Below, piece by piece: positions 45,337-56,831 of a stretch of 64,000 nucleotides of DNA. Under the pieces are notes generated by a model that was given only the letters and a program-made list of their open reading frames with translations, had not been told where the DNA came from and did not search any database. The DNA is taken from positions 62,001 through 126,000 of the forward strand of contig JBCAML010000019.1 in assembly GCA_038503075.1 (NCBI GenBank), read 5' to 3'. The DNA is from Gyromitra esculenta. Lineage: Eukaryota > Ascomycota > Pezizomycetes > Pezizales > Discinaceae. Both the position numbers and the translations under genes were made by a program. The first letter of the stretch is position 1; the number at the start of each line of letters is the position of its first letter.

Positions 45337-47969
45337 CTACACCCCAACATAACCCGGCGCGCATTCCTTCCCCATATATCCACCTACGCCACTTTTAATC
45401 CCACCCAATATCTCCCGATCCCTCCGCAGATCAAACACCACAAGGTCTTTGTATTTCCCCGCCAGTTCCGGCCAACATTCCTTCAGTCGCTCGAACACAG
45501 CCAGGATTAAATCAATTTCCGCACGCGTCGCTTTATCGCGTTCGTTTTCCAGCCATCGTACGGTGAGTATGCGGGATGACAAGTATAGTGCGCTAGTGAT
45601 GAACGGGTTTTGCAGTGCATTGATGTCGACGAGAGATGTGGACGGCTCAGATGCTGTGTTAATCACCGTCTTGAGGAGACCGAGAATGTTGCTGACAGCA
45701 GAGATGCAGCGGCTGAATGCTGGTTCCGTAGTACTCCCGTCATCGGCGGCGGATGAAGATGAAGGCGAGTCTCGTGGGTCGGGTTGGTCGGGCTGCGAGG
45801 TACATGCAGGGATATTAGGGTGGTGTAGCAAAATCGTGCAGACGTGAAGGAGGAGGTTGAGCTGTGTGACGTGAGTGATGTCTTTCGAGTCCAGTCCAAC
45901 GATACCGCGGTATTTTCGCGGGAGCGAAAGACGAAAGCGGGCGAGTGTGGTTTCGAGGGACTCGAATTCTTGGTTATCGATGGGAGGGATGGGAGAGTTG
46001 CTATACGCTACTATGCGTCCCAAGAGCACAGCCAATTTACATATGTAGTGGTAAGGGCCGCGTACTGGGGCAGAAGCAGTAACTGGGGTAACCAAATCTT
46101 CAAGATTGTGTGCAAATGGTTCAACCACAATATGTGACATTTTCTACAACGTGTTAGATTAGGCACTCACAGAGTAGTACATTCACAACTTACCTCAATT
46201 TCGCCACTCTGAAAAACTTCCTCGTCAACTGGGAAATTAACACAAAAATCCCGATCGTTAATCAACAGCGGCCATCCGGTGGAATATGACAGAAAGCTAT
46301 TAAGCACATAGATCCCCCAAGCCGCCCTCCGCCGTTCCTCTAGATCCTGCTCCGACTTTGGATGGGGCAGAAAGCCCACAAACCGGTTTCGCCGGGGTGA
46401 GTCAATCTGATGCAGACCAAGCGGATTACACATTCGATACCCTTTTGCAAGAAACACCCACAGCTCGGACATCTCCGATGTGACAAAGCCAAACAAACAT
46501 ATATAGATTGACGCCTGAACGTTGTGCAACGAATACTGTCCGCGAGTCACTGCCAGGTCGAAACCGCGTTTTGCAGCGGCATGCCAACGAACCGAGCGCT
46601 CGTGCAGTGCGGGATCAGGATGAATGTAAGACGCCAAAGCCAACATCGAATACGTGAGAGCACACGGCTTCGATAGCGGACCACCGGGGGCAATGTCAGC
46701 AAATACCTGCTTCCGGTAGAGACAAGGAACAAATGGATGTATCTGGTCGAAAAACAGGTCCACGAGCTCCATGAGAGTTTCCGGGGAAGGCAGATTTTCA
46801 CCGTCACCCGGGTAGGCCGAGACGATGGCAGTACCATTATTCTCGGGGGTTTCTACAAACCTTGGAGAGTCACCCTTCTTCGACCATCCATCGTTATGGT
46901 AGTGATGGGCATATCCGGTCCCCACCTCTGACCAGGACGAATAGTCAATCGTGTCCAGCCCAACGAACGGCGACGCCTGCAGGAACTGTGCAGTAAACAA
47001 GCTAGCATCGAAACCGGGTGTCTCGGTGGCAATAGCCTGCCTCTTGGAGGGTGGTTCGTACGACAAGCGTCCATTTTGATGGTGGTGGTGGTGATGGTGG
47101 TGGTTCAAGCTGGTGTTAATGGTTGCCGTGGGCGATGTCGATCCCTGATTGATCGGCGTGAAGGTGCTCTGCGACGAAGCGATGGTGGCAGTGGATCCAT
47201 TGGATTGTGCAGTGAGGACGGTGGGGGATGGTGTTTGCGCGGTGCGTGGAGGAGGTCCGTGGATCGGAAGGGTATGGCCATCCTCAGCGGCGGCGGCAGC
47301 GGCAGCAGCAGCGGCAGCAGCAACGGCAGCAACAACAGCGTTGGAAGCTGGCGTTGCTGACCAGCGCGAAGACGAGGATGCGGTATTGGTTTCTGCACCT
47401 CATGTCAACATCTGCCGAAACACGCGAGGCGCAACAACCACATGACAACAACAACAACCTTCTCCCCCAGGAAACAACTCACTTTGGGCGTGGAAAGAAG
47501 AAGACGAGTGAATCTTTGTCACGGTAGAAAGTCCCCCGCTCGAGTAGGCGCACCGTCTCTCGAGACGCTCACAGGCACCACAGGTAGGTTTTCCGCCCTA
47601 TTTGGTGGGTCAGCGTTCGGGGGACTCCTCGTGGCAGAAACTGGGGGGGGACGGGCAACAAACATCGCACTTGCGCTTCCTCGAGCGACACGAAAGACAG
47701 GCCTGGTTGCGTTCGAGAACCTTTTTGGTAGGGGGGGTGGTGGCCACGGAGGAAGGCACGGCGGAAGACGCGGAAGAGGTGGAGGACGAGGAGGACTGGA
47801 AGCCGTTGGCGGTTGTTGTGGCGGCCGCGGTGGAAGATGACGTCGAGCTCTCCAGTGGGCGTTTGACCGGGATAGAGGAGGGTGGGGAAGGCGAGGGGAC
47901 GGTGGAGGGGCCAGCGACGGTGATGGAATTCAGAGCGGACGGGGGGGGGGACTGGGGACTGGCAGCCAT
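45337..47969 (-). CDS. Zn2Cys6 transcription factor with fungal MHR domain, about 810 aa
   Basis: Nuclear DNA-binding regulator. Exons: 47969-47664, 47599-47483, 47398-46194 and 46143-45337. The ATG at 47969 begins MAASPQSPPP. Residues 91-101 give the first half of the binuclear zinc cluster (ACLSCRSRKRKCD) at the end of exon 1. Exon 2 supplies the second half (canonical GGKPTC, then GACERLERRC), but the two parts of exon 2 are 2 nt out of phase because TG appears duplicated near 47577-47584. The four exons sum to 2,435 nt, exactly 2 over a multiple of three. A donor 4 nt further on (GTTGCC) would rescue the frame with a different linker that lacks the usual proline. Exon 3 has poly-Ala and poly-His tracts, then the regulatory middle homology region (LPSPETLMELVDLFFDQIHPFVPCLYR ... 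NPLGLHQID ... ERRRAAWGIYVLNSFLSYSTGWP). Target genes are unknown. Confidence 0.82.
47076..47340 (-). repeat. Codon-repeat tracts in the Zn2Cys6 gene (poly-His, poly-Ala)
   Basis: A (CAC/CAT)n run around 47080-47103 encodes 8-9 histidines. A (GCN)n run at 47285-47328 encodes about 11 alanines. Both are slippage-prone and lie in the disordered linker between the zinc cluster and the middle homology region. Confidence 0.85.
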
Positions 47970-49943
47970 AGCAGTAGCGGGTGAGTGGGGAAGAGGCCGG
48001 GCCGAGTATATAATTCTCTGGGGGAGGTTGGGTGGTGGTGGTGAGAGGGTGCTGGTGCTACGGGGCGACGGTAACGGCGACGGCGACGGTGGCAGGCAGC
48101 AGGCAGCGACGGAGCAGTGGCACACAGGCAGACGGACACGACACGACACGACACGGCAGACAGGCACACGAAGGACGAAGCGAACGGGGCCAGACGGACA
48201 ACCAGGCACGGGGAGCGAAGAGAACACGTGAAGAGAACACCGTAGCGATAGAATGGGCAGGATGAGGGTGGAGCGAGCGAGCGAGCGAGACAGAGGAGTG
48301 GGAAGGAAGGGAAGGGAGAGGGAGCGAAGAGAGAAGGAAGGAGGGAAGGGAGGGCAGAGAGCGGGGGAAGGGCGGCACGAAAGGGAACTCGAGGGCGGCC
48401 GGGGCGCGGAGACCAAAGCTGTGGGGCGCTAAACAGCAAGCAAGCAGCAAAGCAGAGCAAAGCAAAAAAGCCCCAACAACAGCAAACCCACCCAGGCAGA
48501 CAGACAGCCAGCCAGCCAGCCAGCCAGCCCTGCCCGTAGTGTAGTGGAAAAATAAAATAAAAAAATAAAGACACGCAAACAACCACCACCGACCGACCAC
48601 TCCAGCCCAAAACAAGCAGACAGCGACAGACAGACAGACAGACAGACAGACTCCCAGACGGACAGCAGGCAGCGAGTAGCTGGAAGCGGCGGTGTATCTC
48701 TTCTTATTTTATTTTTCCTCCTCTCTCAAACGCAGCCATGCAACTTCTCCCCCACCAGTGGGCCACTCAGTTCTGTCCGCGCCGCCGCCGGCTTGGGGCG
48801 GCGCCGTGACCGTGTTACGGCTCTGCATCTGCATTCGTCCTGTTGAAACGGATCCCGCATGGATGGGTGATATTTTAGCCCCACAGCCCCCACGAACACA
48901 TCCCCCCCGTAGCCGAGCGTGCTCGCCCAATCAGACCCGCCCACTCAGCCCCAAGCCACCAGTGCCACCCCGTGCTCCGCTGGGGTCCGTGCGCAGACTG
49001 TGTCCCGCTAAGCGACCTGGCTCCGAGTGATATCTCGAGACGAGCGAGTCAAGCGATGGATGCTTATCCGCCAAGAGAAGCGCCTGGATTGGTGGATTCT
49101 GTCTCTGCCCGCACGTGTGAATGGCGATGCTGGCAAACGCTGGTTCCAGTCGCGATCCCGACGGTGATCGTCGTTGCCAAGACTCTGCCCGCGAGAGACC
49201 ACCGCACCGTCGTCTGCCCCCCGACCGCTCGCGGGTGGGTGGGTGCTTTTCTCACCGCGTGGGATCCCGTGTAGGGTGTCGTTCTCGCTGGGGTTACGTA
49301 TTGGCTGGGCGCTGGGCTGGTGGGCGCTTGGGGGCCGTTGGTACCGGGTGAATATCCCCGCAAGACCACGACGTGGAAGTGGGAGCCGAGTAGGTATCTG
49401 TACTACGTGGCCCTGAAGGGTGCAAGTGGGCTCGTGCTGTAGATACTTAAGTATATAGTAATCGCTGAGGAAGCAGAGACCCTAGAATAGCAGTTAATCT
49501 TGATAATTCGACCTCTATATCCAATTTCAATTTGACTTACGTGCAACATTGATTCGCTGCAGTATACATGCGATATTGTTCTTCTTGTCAATATCTCAAT
49601 CAAAAACTCGCTCGTTTGTGTCTTCAATTTGCAGCAATCCATGACAGAAAAAACCCAATCCGCCAGTTTATCAATTTCGTGCCTCTGGCCACCCCTCGCT
49701 CTTCCCGTCTACCCGCCTATCTCCGCCCTTCCCATTTGTCCCCACCCTTCCGCATCGCCTTCCATTCCCACCCAGCCCAGCCACTCTAACCCGTTATCAC
49801 ACCTTACTTCTGCCAGACAAAAAAAACGGACCGCGTCACTTCTACAGCGCTGTTCTTCCAAAGGGCGGCAGAGATTGTGTTTAATTGGCGGGGGAAGGTT
49901 ACGGTAGAGTAAGTGTGGCATGGGATGGTATGCGATAGCACGG
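47970..49943. other. Upstream region of the Zn2Cys6 gene, low complexity
   Basis: About 650 bp of purine/pyrimidine-biased sequence precedes the regulator ATG (CT-rich on its coding strand), consistent with a long fungal 5' leader. Many overlapping open frames here are composition artefacts. From 48700 on no supported gene is seen. Confidence 0.55.
48506..48651. repeat. Tetranucleotide microsatellites (CAGC)n and (CAGA)n
   Basis: A (GCCA)n run at 48506-48530 and a (CAGA)n run at about 48625-48651, in the likely promoter or leader of the regulator gene. Confidence 0.85.
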
Positions 49944-51120
49944 TTATGGCATTTGAATCGGTGCTTGCCAGTCGTTACGGATGAAGAGTTTATTGCAGGT
50001 GGTGCAGTTCCATTCTACGGGTTCAAAGAGTTGAAAGCCACATGTATCCACAGCTAATCACGTCACATGCAGCCGGTACACAGAAAGCCGTCTTACAAAA
50101 AGATACATCTACGAATGTAGATCCTAAGTACATACATGTAGTTACATCCATCCATCCATCCCATCCAGTTTCCATCCCTCAGCCACAATCATCCAATAAC
50201 GCCTTACCAAACTGCATCACCTCTAATCACTCGCCCCTCCTCCCCTCCATTTCATCCCCCCCTCCTCTCCCTCCATTTCATCCCCCCTTCCTCCCCCCCT
50301 AAAAACCAGACCAAACCAAAAAAACCTACACCCCCACGCCCATCCAAAAACACCCTCCTCACTCACCAATCCCCACCGGCCCAGAAATACCCCTCCTAAC
50401 TCCAACCCCCATGTCCTCCCCCCCTCCTCCATCCATCCTCTTCCTCCTCCCACTACCACGTCTCTTGAAAACTCGCCCCCAAAACCCACCCTCGCCTCCA
50501 TCCCCGCCACCTTTATCTTTATCTTTATCTCTATCCTTGCCGCCATACACCCGCCACTCGCACAGCTCTTGCTGCCAGTACAGTTGCGGCCGTCCCTCTT
50601 TTTCCAGATCGACGTGGCGCGCGGTGCTGCACGCGCGTGTGCGGTTCGCAGAGTGCCGTTTAGTGGCTGCGCAGGGAGCGCAGGAAGAGGGAGAGGGAGA
50701 GGGAGTGTGGGAGGTCAAGGTGTTGGGTTGTGGGGGTGTGAAGAGGCCTGGAGTGGGGAGGCGGAGGGGGAGGAACTGGTCTTGGCCTGCGAGGCGGGGT
50801 GGGTGGGGTGGGGTGGAGATGGGTGATGGTGGAGCTGGTGGAGCTGGAGCTGGAGCTGGAATTGGAGCTGGAGTAAGAGTTGGAACTGGAGCAAGAGTTG
50901 GAGCAAGAGTTGGAACTGGAGCAAGAGCTGGAGCTGGAGCAAGAGCAAGAGCAAGAGCAAGAGCTGGAACTGGAGCAAGAGTAGGAGAAGGAGAAGGCGG
51001 AGAAGGAGGACGGGTGATTGGCGATGATGGTGGGGTGGGAGGCAGCGGGATTGTGGGTGGTGGTGAGGGCGGTAATGATATAATGAGCCTGTAGTTGGGT
51101 TGGTAGTTTTGTTGCTTCAT
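49944..51120 (-). CDS. Tentative small Cys-containing protein with Ala/Pro repeat linker
   Basis: Unrecognised and uncertain. An open frame from ATG 51120 to 50359 has a Pro-rich start, then an (Ala-Leu/Pro)n stretch made by a GGAGCT-type repeat, then a less biased part with Cys residues (SSCAPCAATKRHSANRTR..., LYWQQELCEWR). A separate minus-strand segment at about 50062-49944 follows a TTAG acceptor and reads CGFQLFEPVEWNCTTCNKLF...NDWQAPIQMP before a TAA. It looks like a genuine terminal exon with two CxxC-like pairs. The splice joining them is not resolved and would be unusually long (300-500 nt). I give this as a lead, not as a firm model. Confidence 0.3.
50820..51000. repeat. Degenerate GGAGCT/GGAGCAAGA minisatellite
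   Basis: Interleaved copies of GGAGCT, GGAACT and GGAGCAAGA-type units. On the minus strand they encode alternating Ala-Pro and Ala-Leu. Confidence 0.8.
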
Positions 51121-51828
51121 TTTGTTTGATGATAGCGATCGATAATAGCAATGATGACAGTGGTTGATGACGACTAGCAGTAGCAGAGAGTGGGGGTTTT
51201 TAAAGCAGTAGAACTGTGTAATTGTGTTCAAGTTGATGATGGATGGTGGGTGGTGGGTGGTGGCGGTGGTGGGTTATAAAGGCTGCACATATTCTTTCAC
51301 GCTCGTCGTGGGCTTGGTAGGGCTATATACCGTAGGGTAGGGTGGATATAGGGCAGACAGACCTATCGCGGAGAAGGCGATTGTACTGATGGTGTTGCAT
51401 CAGGACGTGTATATTCAATAGCATTGCTGGGCTATTCAGTACGTACAAATGCAGGGATGTCCAGCCGGAACAATGGATAAAATACTAGTGCCCTCTCCGC
51501 ATCCATCCATTCAATTGAGCTCCGTTGGTAGCATCGAGTGATAATATATGACTCCTCTTTCACACCTGAAACCAACGAGCGATCAGTGTAGTAGTTGGAG
51601 ATCCGGTGTTTCACATCGGTTCCCGAGCGGTCACCTATACTTTAATTACATTTCTGTGGTATCTATTGTTATTCGTTTATTTATTCAGTCGGTAGCATTT
51701 CTGTAGTCTCATTCCCGCCTCCCTGCTACGCTAACACGACTTGTACGCAACGATCTGATAAGACCAGGAGTTGCTGCACAAATCAGAGTACGAAACTATC
51801 ATTCCTGCGATGTAAATAACTAGAGCAA
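51121..51828. other. Intergenic, no gene seen
   Basis: Contains TGGTGGGTGG-type repeats at 51240-51275. No coding sequence can be supported. Confidence 0.45.
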
Positions 51829-52005
51829 AAAAAAACCTGGATGGCCCCGGCCTTGAAGGACGGCTAATCTACAAGGTTTATAACCCAGTGCGTGAAAGTT
51901 ATCAAATAACCTCCCCTGGGAGGGTTGAACTTGTGTTGTCCATTCCCCCGGCCCCTCTGGGCGACACCATAACCGTTGCGCTATGATGGCTGATGGTACC
52001 ATAGA
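51829..52005 (-). mobile_element. Candidate tRNA-derived SINE
   Basis: On the minus strand there is a polymerase III A-box-like TAGCGCAACGG near 51970-51985. About 50 nt later comes a B-box-like AGTTCAACCC near 51923-51934, then an unrelated body and a T9 run at 51827-51836. The spacing fits a tRNA head, but the body and T-run point to a SINE rather than a tRNA, and no clean tRNA cloverleaf forms. The short motif TATTTAC occurs on both sides and may be a target duplication. Confidence 0.4.
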
Positions 52006-55000
52006 AGGTCCCGTAAATATAACTTGCCGTCAACCTGCAGGGACTGTGCAAAGAAAATTAACGAGGATCAGATATATATTTTTAGACCCCATTCAATGGT
52101 TTATTTCTTATAAACTGTGTGTAGCATCTCCCCCATAGCCCCACTAGGATCCGACGAATACACTATTTAGAGAAAATATAACACCGCGATATAACGAGCC
52201 TAGTTCCGATTCTTAGTAACGTATCAATGATCTTGGAGACTACCAACTTTATCATCCCTGTAGAACCTCCAAATACTAAGCTACCGCGTTTGAGAGAAGG
52301 AACCCGTAAATACGTGTGCTATATCTGGGTAATATTCAAGTTACCATATTTTACGCGCAGTACTCTCAGCATGAGGTGTCTTGGCGGGCTTCTTTACTGC
52401 GCAGAGTTTGCCAGTGGCAGTTTTCAATATCTAGAGAACCTATGCCCCGATATACACTTTACCACATGTATTCTAACGCATATCCCAGTATCCATTTATC
52501 CGTTTCTATAGCTAGAGTACCCAATCAATCCGTGAAAAGATACATGTACTAACAAGCGAACTGGAAAACATCTATAGTCGAGCTTAACCCAAACCCCACA
52601 ACCCCACAGCCCCAACTAAACAATAACCAAGCACGAGACCCATCAGCGCCCAAGAACAACACGCGAAACACAAGACCAACGTGCGCCAAGGCCCCACGAA
52701 TCCATGGGTTAGGGCAGCAACAGTTCCTCCAACACGACCACCGAGTCGCTAGCTTGAGAATCAAGCACGCTCTAAGCTCCAAGGCTCCAAGGCTACTATA
52801 GCTATCTAAGTGTGCTATTCGCGACTATTACCAAAAGCCTTCTCCAGATGTCGCCAGAGTAAGGGTTGGGATGTTATTCCGTCTTTGGGGATCCGGTGAA
52901 TATAGTAAACTTAGAGTTATAATAGCGATTCACCCTTATCGCTCGTCGCCCTGGTAGCTTACTCATTTCAGTGCGTAGAGATACTGCACTACCCACAACA
53001 GCACTGCGTGGTACAACCCAGGAACATATGTCCACAACGGACTACACGTTCCCCGCAAGAGCAACCATCCTATAGCTACGCATATCTCTAGTGCTAAGGC
53101 AATCAATTCGCACACGACCCAACCGACCTACAACACAACACCTCAAGGCTGCATCCCTGCAGAGAAAAGTAGAGCAAGTGTATCACAAACTATCACTCGG
53201 TCGCCGTCTCCGGATTTTGGACCGCGATCGGGTATTATTTGAGCTTAGGATACCGAACGAGGTGCAGATAAAGCAGGCAGTATATATATAGGAACTCAAC
53301 CAATAGAAAAACTCCCAAAACATGGGTCTTCCAAAGCCCGTCTAGTTATCAAAGATCTACAAGGGGCGGAGCTCTGAGCACTAGTACTAGTACTAGTACT
53401 ATTAGGGCGCAATATCAATAGTTTCAACAGATTCGGGAGAGCACGGAGTCCAAGGCAACAATCTTGTCGAAAACGTATTCAATCAATGTACCTCCATCAC
53501 GCCCTGCACTCTCAACAACAACCCGAAAACCAAAGAGTACCAGGGTCTCAAAAGCACAGAGGAATAGCCAAAAACCAAGGCTCTGAGCAGCACCAACCAA
53601 GGAAACTACATAGGGAATCTAGGCACCCTCGCTTACGAGTAACTCTCCGCCTCCCCGCCGTGCCAGACCGTAAGAATGCGACGACGAACCAGGAAGGTGT
53701 TGCTGGCAAGAATAAAAAATCCCCCCCAAGGTGCCAACCACTCATAGCGCTGTCACAGACGACAATTACATGTATGCTTTTTTCGCCACCGTCTGGGGCT
53801 GCGCCAAGCATAGACCGATACCCTTACCTCGATTAGGTGATTTCTAATTGTAGACACCACAGCGCAGGAATAGAAATGGTTAGGTTGGCCCTCTCGCTTG
53901 AAGGCTTGACTTGATCTGAGTAGACCTAAGCCTCGCTGGAGGCAGTTTTTGGATTAGCGCGGCGGCTGGGGAGTGTCTCGAGCGGGCCGTGCTAGGTATC
54001 CGCCAACGGTTGATTCAGAAGGGGAGTTTTAACGGAAAAACGTTTGCACGGTGTGGGCAGGGTGCGTGTGTGTATATATAACTGAGGCTCTCCGGCGCCC
54101 TCAGGGAGGGTAAGTGCTAGTATGTAATTAGCTCATCCGAGTCCTACCGTGTGGCCGTGAACGGTAACAGAACGGATGGCAGGGCCCGGCGGACGAGAAG
54201 CTTCGACGAAACAGGGTTCGTATGCTGGCTGCTAACTTCTTCCATCGGGGAACTGATGACCCGTGGGTTTATCCCGAGCCAAAATACTGCACGCATGCTA
54301 TAAATAAGCATACGGAAACTGTCTGTGCTTTGATGGCAGGCAGCGACAGGGATGACCAGATATTTGATTACAGCAAAGAACCTGGAACGATGGGCGATCA
54401 CCCGAACTGCTGGATTGATTGCGCCCTGTCCTGGCTGTCTGGAGACAAGTCTTGCCGAGCGATACATACACGGCCCCTCAGTCCTTGACGTAAACCCCAG
54501 ATTGCGGAGTACGTTTTTCCGGTAACCCGGTCATAGCTTTTATGGCAGTCGTTGCTTGGAATGGAGTGACTCTTGCGATCATGCTGCCGTTGGGGCTTTG
54601 CCAGTGAACATGAATACCGGATTTCGGCTGGAGCCATCTCCTGATTATCGTGGGAGTGGTTTCTCATCATGGGGGAGATGCAATCTTGATGGAACCCCAC
54701 CTCCCTCCCTGCCCAATACATCATCACCATCATCACCGATTGAACGACGCCCCAGCAGGGGTGGCTTCGTGTAACCCTCCCATCCATCCCATCCCATTCC
54801 ACACGCAATGACAAAAACAGGACTCGTTTAGAATACGTGCCTGCCTATCGGCCCATCTAGTCAGGCACCTGCTCGACAATTATCCGGTCGCTTATTCCGC
54901 TGATCCAGCTCGCTGGGAGCCAAGTTTCAGATGAATTTCGTTCCTGTCGATCGAAAACGCCTTGTTCCACATTTTCAGCGTGGAGCCTCATCTTCAGCAT

Positions 55001-55971
55001 CTCTTGCTAGGCACCCAACGCTACGCTGAGGCAGCCGGTGGACACTCGGAGAGTGCAGTGCGTCTTCAGGCAGCCACAAACACGCTGCCCCTAATCTCTG
55101 CTCTGCCAAAACTTTAAATTTCTACCGAGGTTTCAAGAAGAGTGCCTGTCTGTCCCTGGCCCCTTCCTGCTCGTCACATGAATCTTTGCGGGGCGCCACG
55201 TGTGCTGGATCCATCTCGCCGACGGCCGGGTTCATCGTTCAGTCGAGAGAGGTTTCATGTATTTCCACGCTGACATAGCCCACCGTTCCCAAAAAAGCTT
55301 TTTTAGAGACGATTATATTTTAGTAAATATTACTAGAGCTGTAACCGGGAACCAATACAGTAGCAACAAAACGGAACAAACAAAAACTAGGTAACCAGCT
55401 AGCTGCAGGTATAAAAAAACAGGAAAGAAAAAAAAAAAACACAAGAGACAAAAATCAGACCTTGAAGTAATAAAGATTACTATAATGTAAAAATACTCGT
55501 TGGGCCAAAACCGGTCCCTCCTCCCCCGCCAAAAATAAAATAAATGCAAAACCGAAAAAACGAAAACACCAAACCCCTTCTGCCCATAAAACAAAAATAC
55601 GCTGTAAAAACCATGACATCCGCTGGTAATGCTCAAAACAAGCAAACAAACAAAGAAAAGAGAAAGAAAAATCCCCAATAAAAATACAAGATGCCTCTTC
55701 ATCAGCTCATGGTAGACCGTGACTTGCACAATTGCATCTCCATACCACATGCCTCATTGAAACTCCTCTCCACAAGAAGTCCGTTCTAGTCGTCAACACC
55801 CCTCTCTGTCCTCATCGTACAGTGTCATTTCCTCGTAGTTATCCGTAGTTTCGATAGTAATATGAAATATTCCCTTCTGTCAACAGAAGTCTGCCTTTTG
55901 CTTTACCCGCAACCTTTGGTGTCTTTTTCTTCTCTTCCTGCACAGGCTTATCCGGTATGGTGTCTTGCCGA
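52006..55971. other. Gene-poor stretch, nothing assigned
   Basis: Around 4 kb with only short open frames. The stretch around 52550-53850 has moderate GC content and some protein-like frames (for example 53091-53291 and 53486-53836, plus) that may be decayed transposon, but no family motif is visible. An (ACTAGT)n tract lies at 53380-53400. A-rich tracts occupy 55340-55680. Confidence 0.4.
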
Positions 55972-56286
55972 TTACCTTCTGGCTGGGAAACCGAACTGTC
56001 CTTCCGATTGGTGGGCCCTGCTAACCCTTCCTCCGCTCCCTGGAAAGGACTGAAAATCACTGCTGCTGTTGCTGGAGCTGTTGCTGGAGCTGTTGCCATT
56101 GTGGAATGTGCCCGCTGCCGCGGCCGCAAACCTCATGTTGGAGTGGCTGGGACAGGTGTGGCCGACTAGCACTATCTTGTCTTGTACTAGATGTCCTCGC
56201 CGGCCGAAGGCGGGACATTGGTCGGTGCCGTGGGTGAAATAGACGCACTTGCAAACCGCATAGCGCTCGACGACTCGCATGCACAT
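55972..56286 (-). CDS. Small Cys/His-containing fungal protein, 104 aa
   Basis: Unnamed family. The ATG at 56286 opens MCMRVVERYAVCKCVYF, with TDQCPAFGRRGH and VLVGHTCPSH following. The arrangement C-x9-C-x-C ... C ... GH ... C-x2-H, all within about 50 residues, suggests a metal-binding or disulfide-stabilised module. It resembles short conserved ascomycete hypothetical proteins as I remember them. After residue 55 the protein becomes an Asn/Ser repeat (NSSSNSSSNSSS), coded by a GCTGTTGCTGGA-type repeat, and a disordered tail. There is no signal peptide. An intron leading to the other frame at 56129-55839 is possible, so the C-terminus is uncertain. Confidence 0.45.
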   Translation of the reverse strand: MCMRVVERYAVCKCVYFTHGTDQCPAFGRRGHLVQDKIVLVGHTCPSHSNMRFAAAAAGTFHNGNSSSNSSSNSSSDFQSFPGSGGRVSRAHQSEGQFGFPARR

Positions 56287-56805
56287 GGTTGGAGATGCTG
56301 GGGGTGGTTGTTTGTGGGATAGGGTATTGGATGGGTGGATTGATGGGTTGAGTTGGATTGAGTTGGATTGAGATGGAGGCAGGTGGATTGAGACGGAGGT
56401 AGGTGGATTGGATGGGGGTGTTGAGTGGGTTATATAGTTTGGTTTGGTCTAGTCTAGTTTTACTGAGAGTAGAGGGTGGTAGTGGTAGTAGTAGTAGTAG
56501 TAGCGGTAGTGGTAGTGATAGTAGGAGGTTTATGAAGGGGGTTTGCTGTTGTATATATATAAAAACCAGAAAATGGGATAGCTCAAGATTGAATATAGTG
56601 TTTAGGAATTGCTGCGTAGATGGGAGTAGACAGATGCAGAGAAGCTATAACCACTGATGCTGTGATGTTTTTTTTTTCTCCGATGGGATGTGGCAAGTAG
56701 TAGAGTATTATATACGGACCCCCCCTCCCCCCCGTTTCTTTAACGGATGTGCATGATTTGATTCGGTCGTGCACTGACTTTGTCTCATTCGAACGGTCTC
56801 CCGCT

Positions 56806-56831
56806 GCTTGCTTGCTTGCTTGCTTGCTTGC
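56806..56831. repeat. (GCTT)n microsatellite
   Basis: Six tandem GCTT units. Confidence 0.9.

Noticed and set aside
47602..48610. Long overlapping open frames upstream of and inside the regulator's first exon (both strands)
   Set aside because: They come from compositionally biased CT/GA sequence. Only the frame from 47969 leads into the zinc cluster.
50411..51094. 227-codon plus-strand Gly/Ala/Arg-rich open frame
   Set aside because: It is the antisense reading of the GGAGCT-type minisatellite, and its composition is entirely repeat-driven.
53091..53836. Short plus-strand frames (66 and 116 codons) as genes
   Set aside because: No family motif. Could be transposon debris, but nothing in the sequence identifies it.
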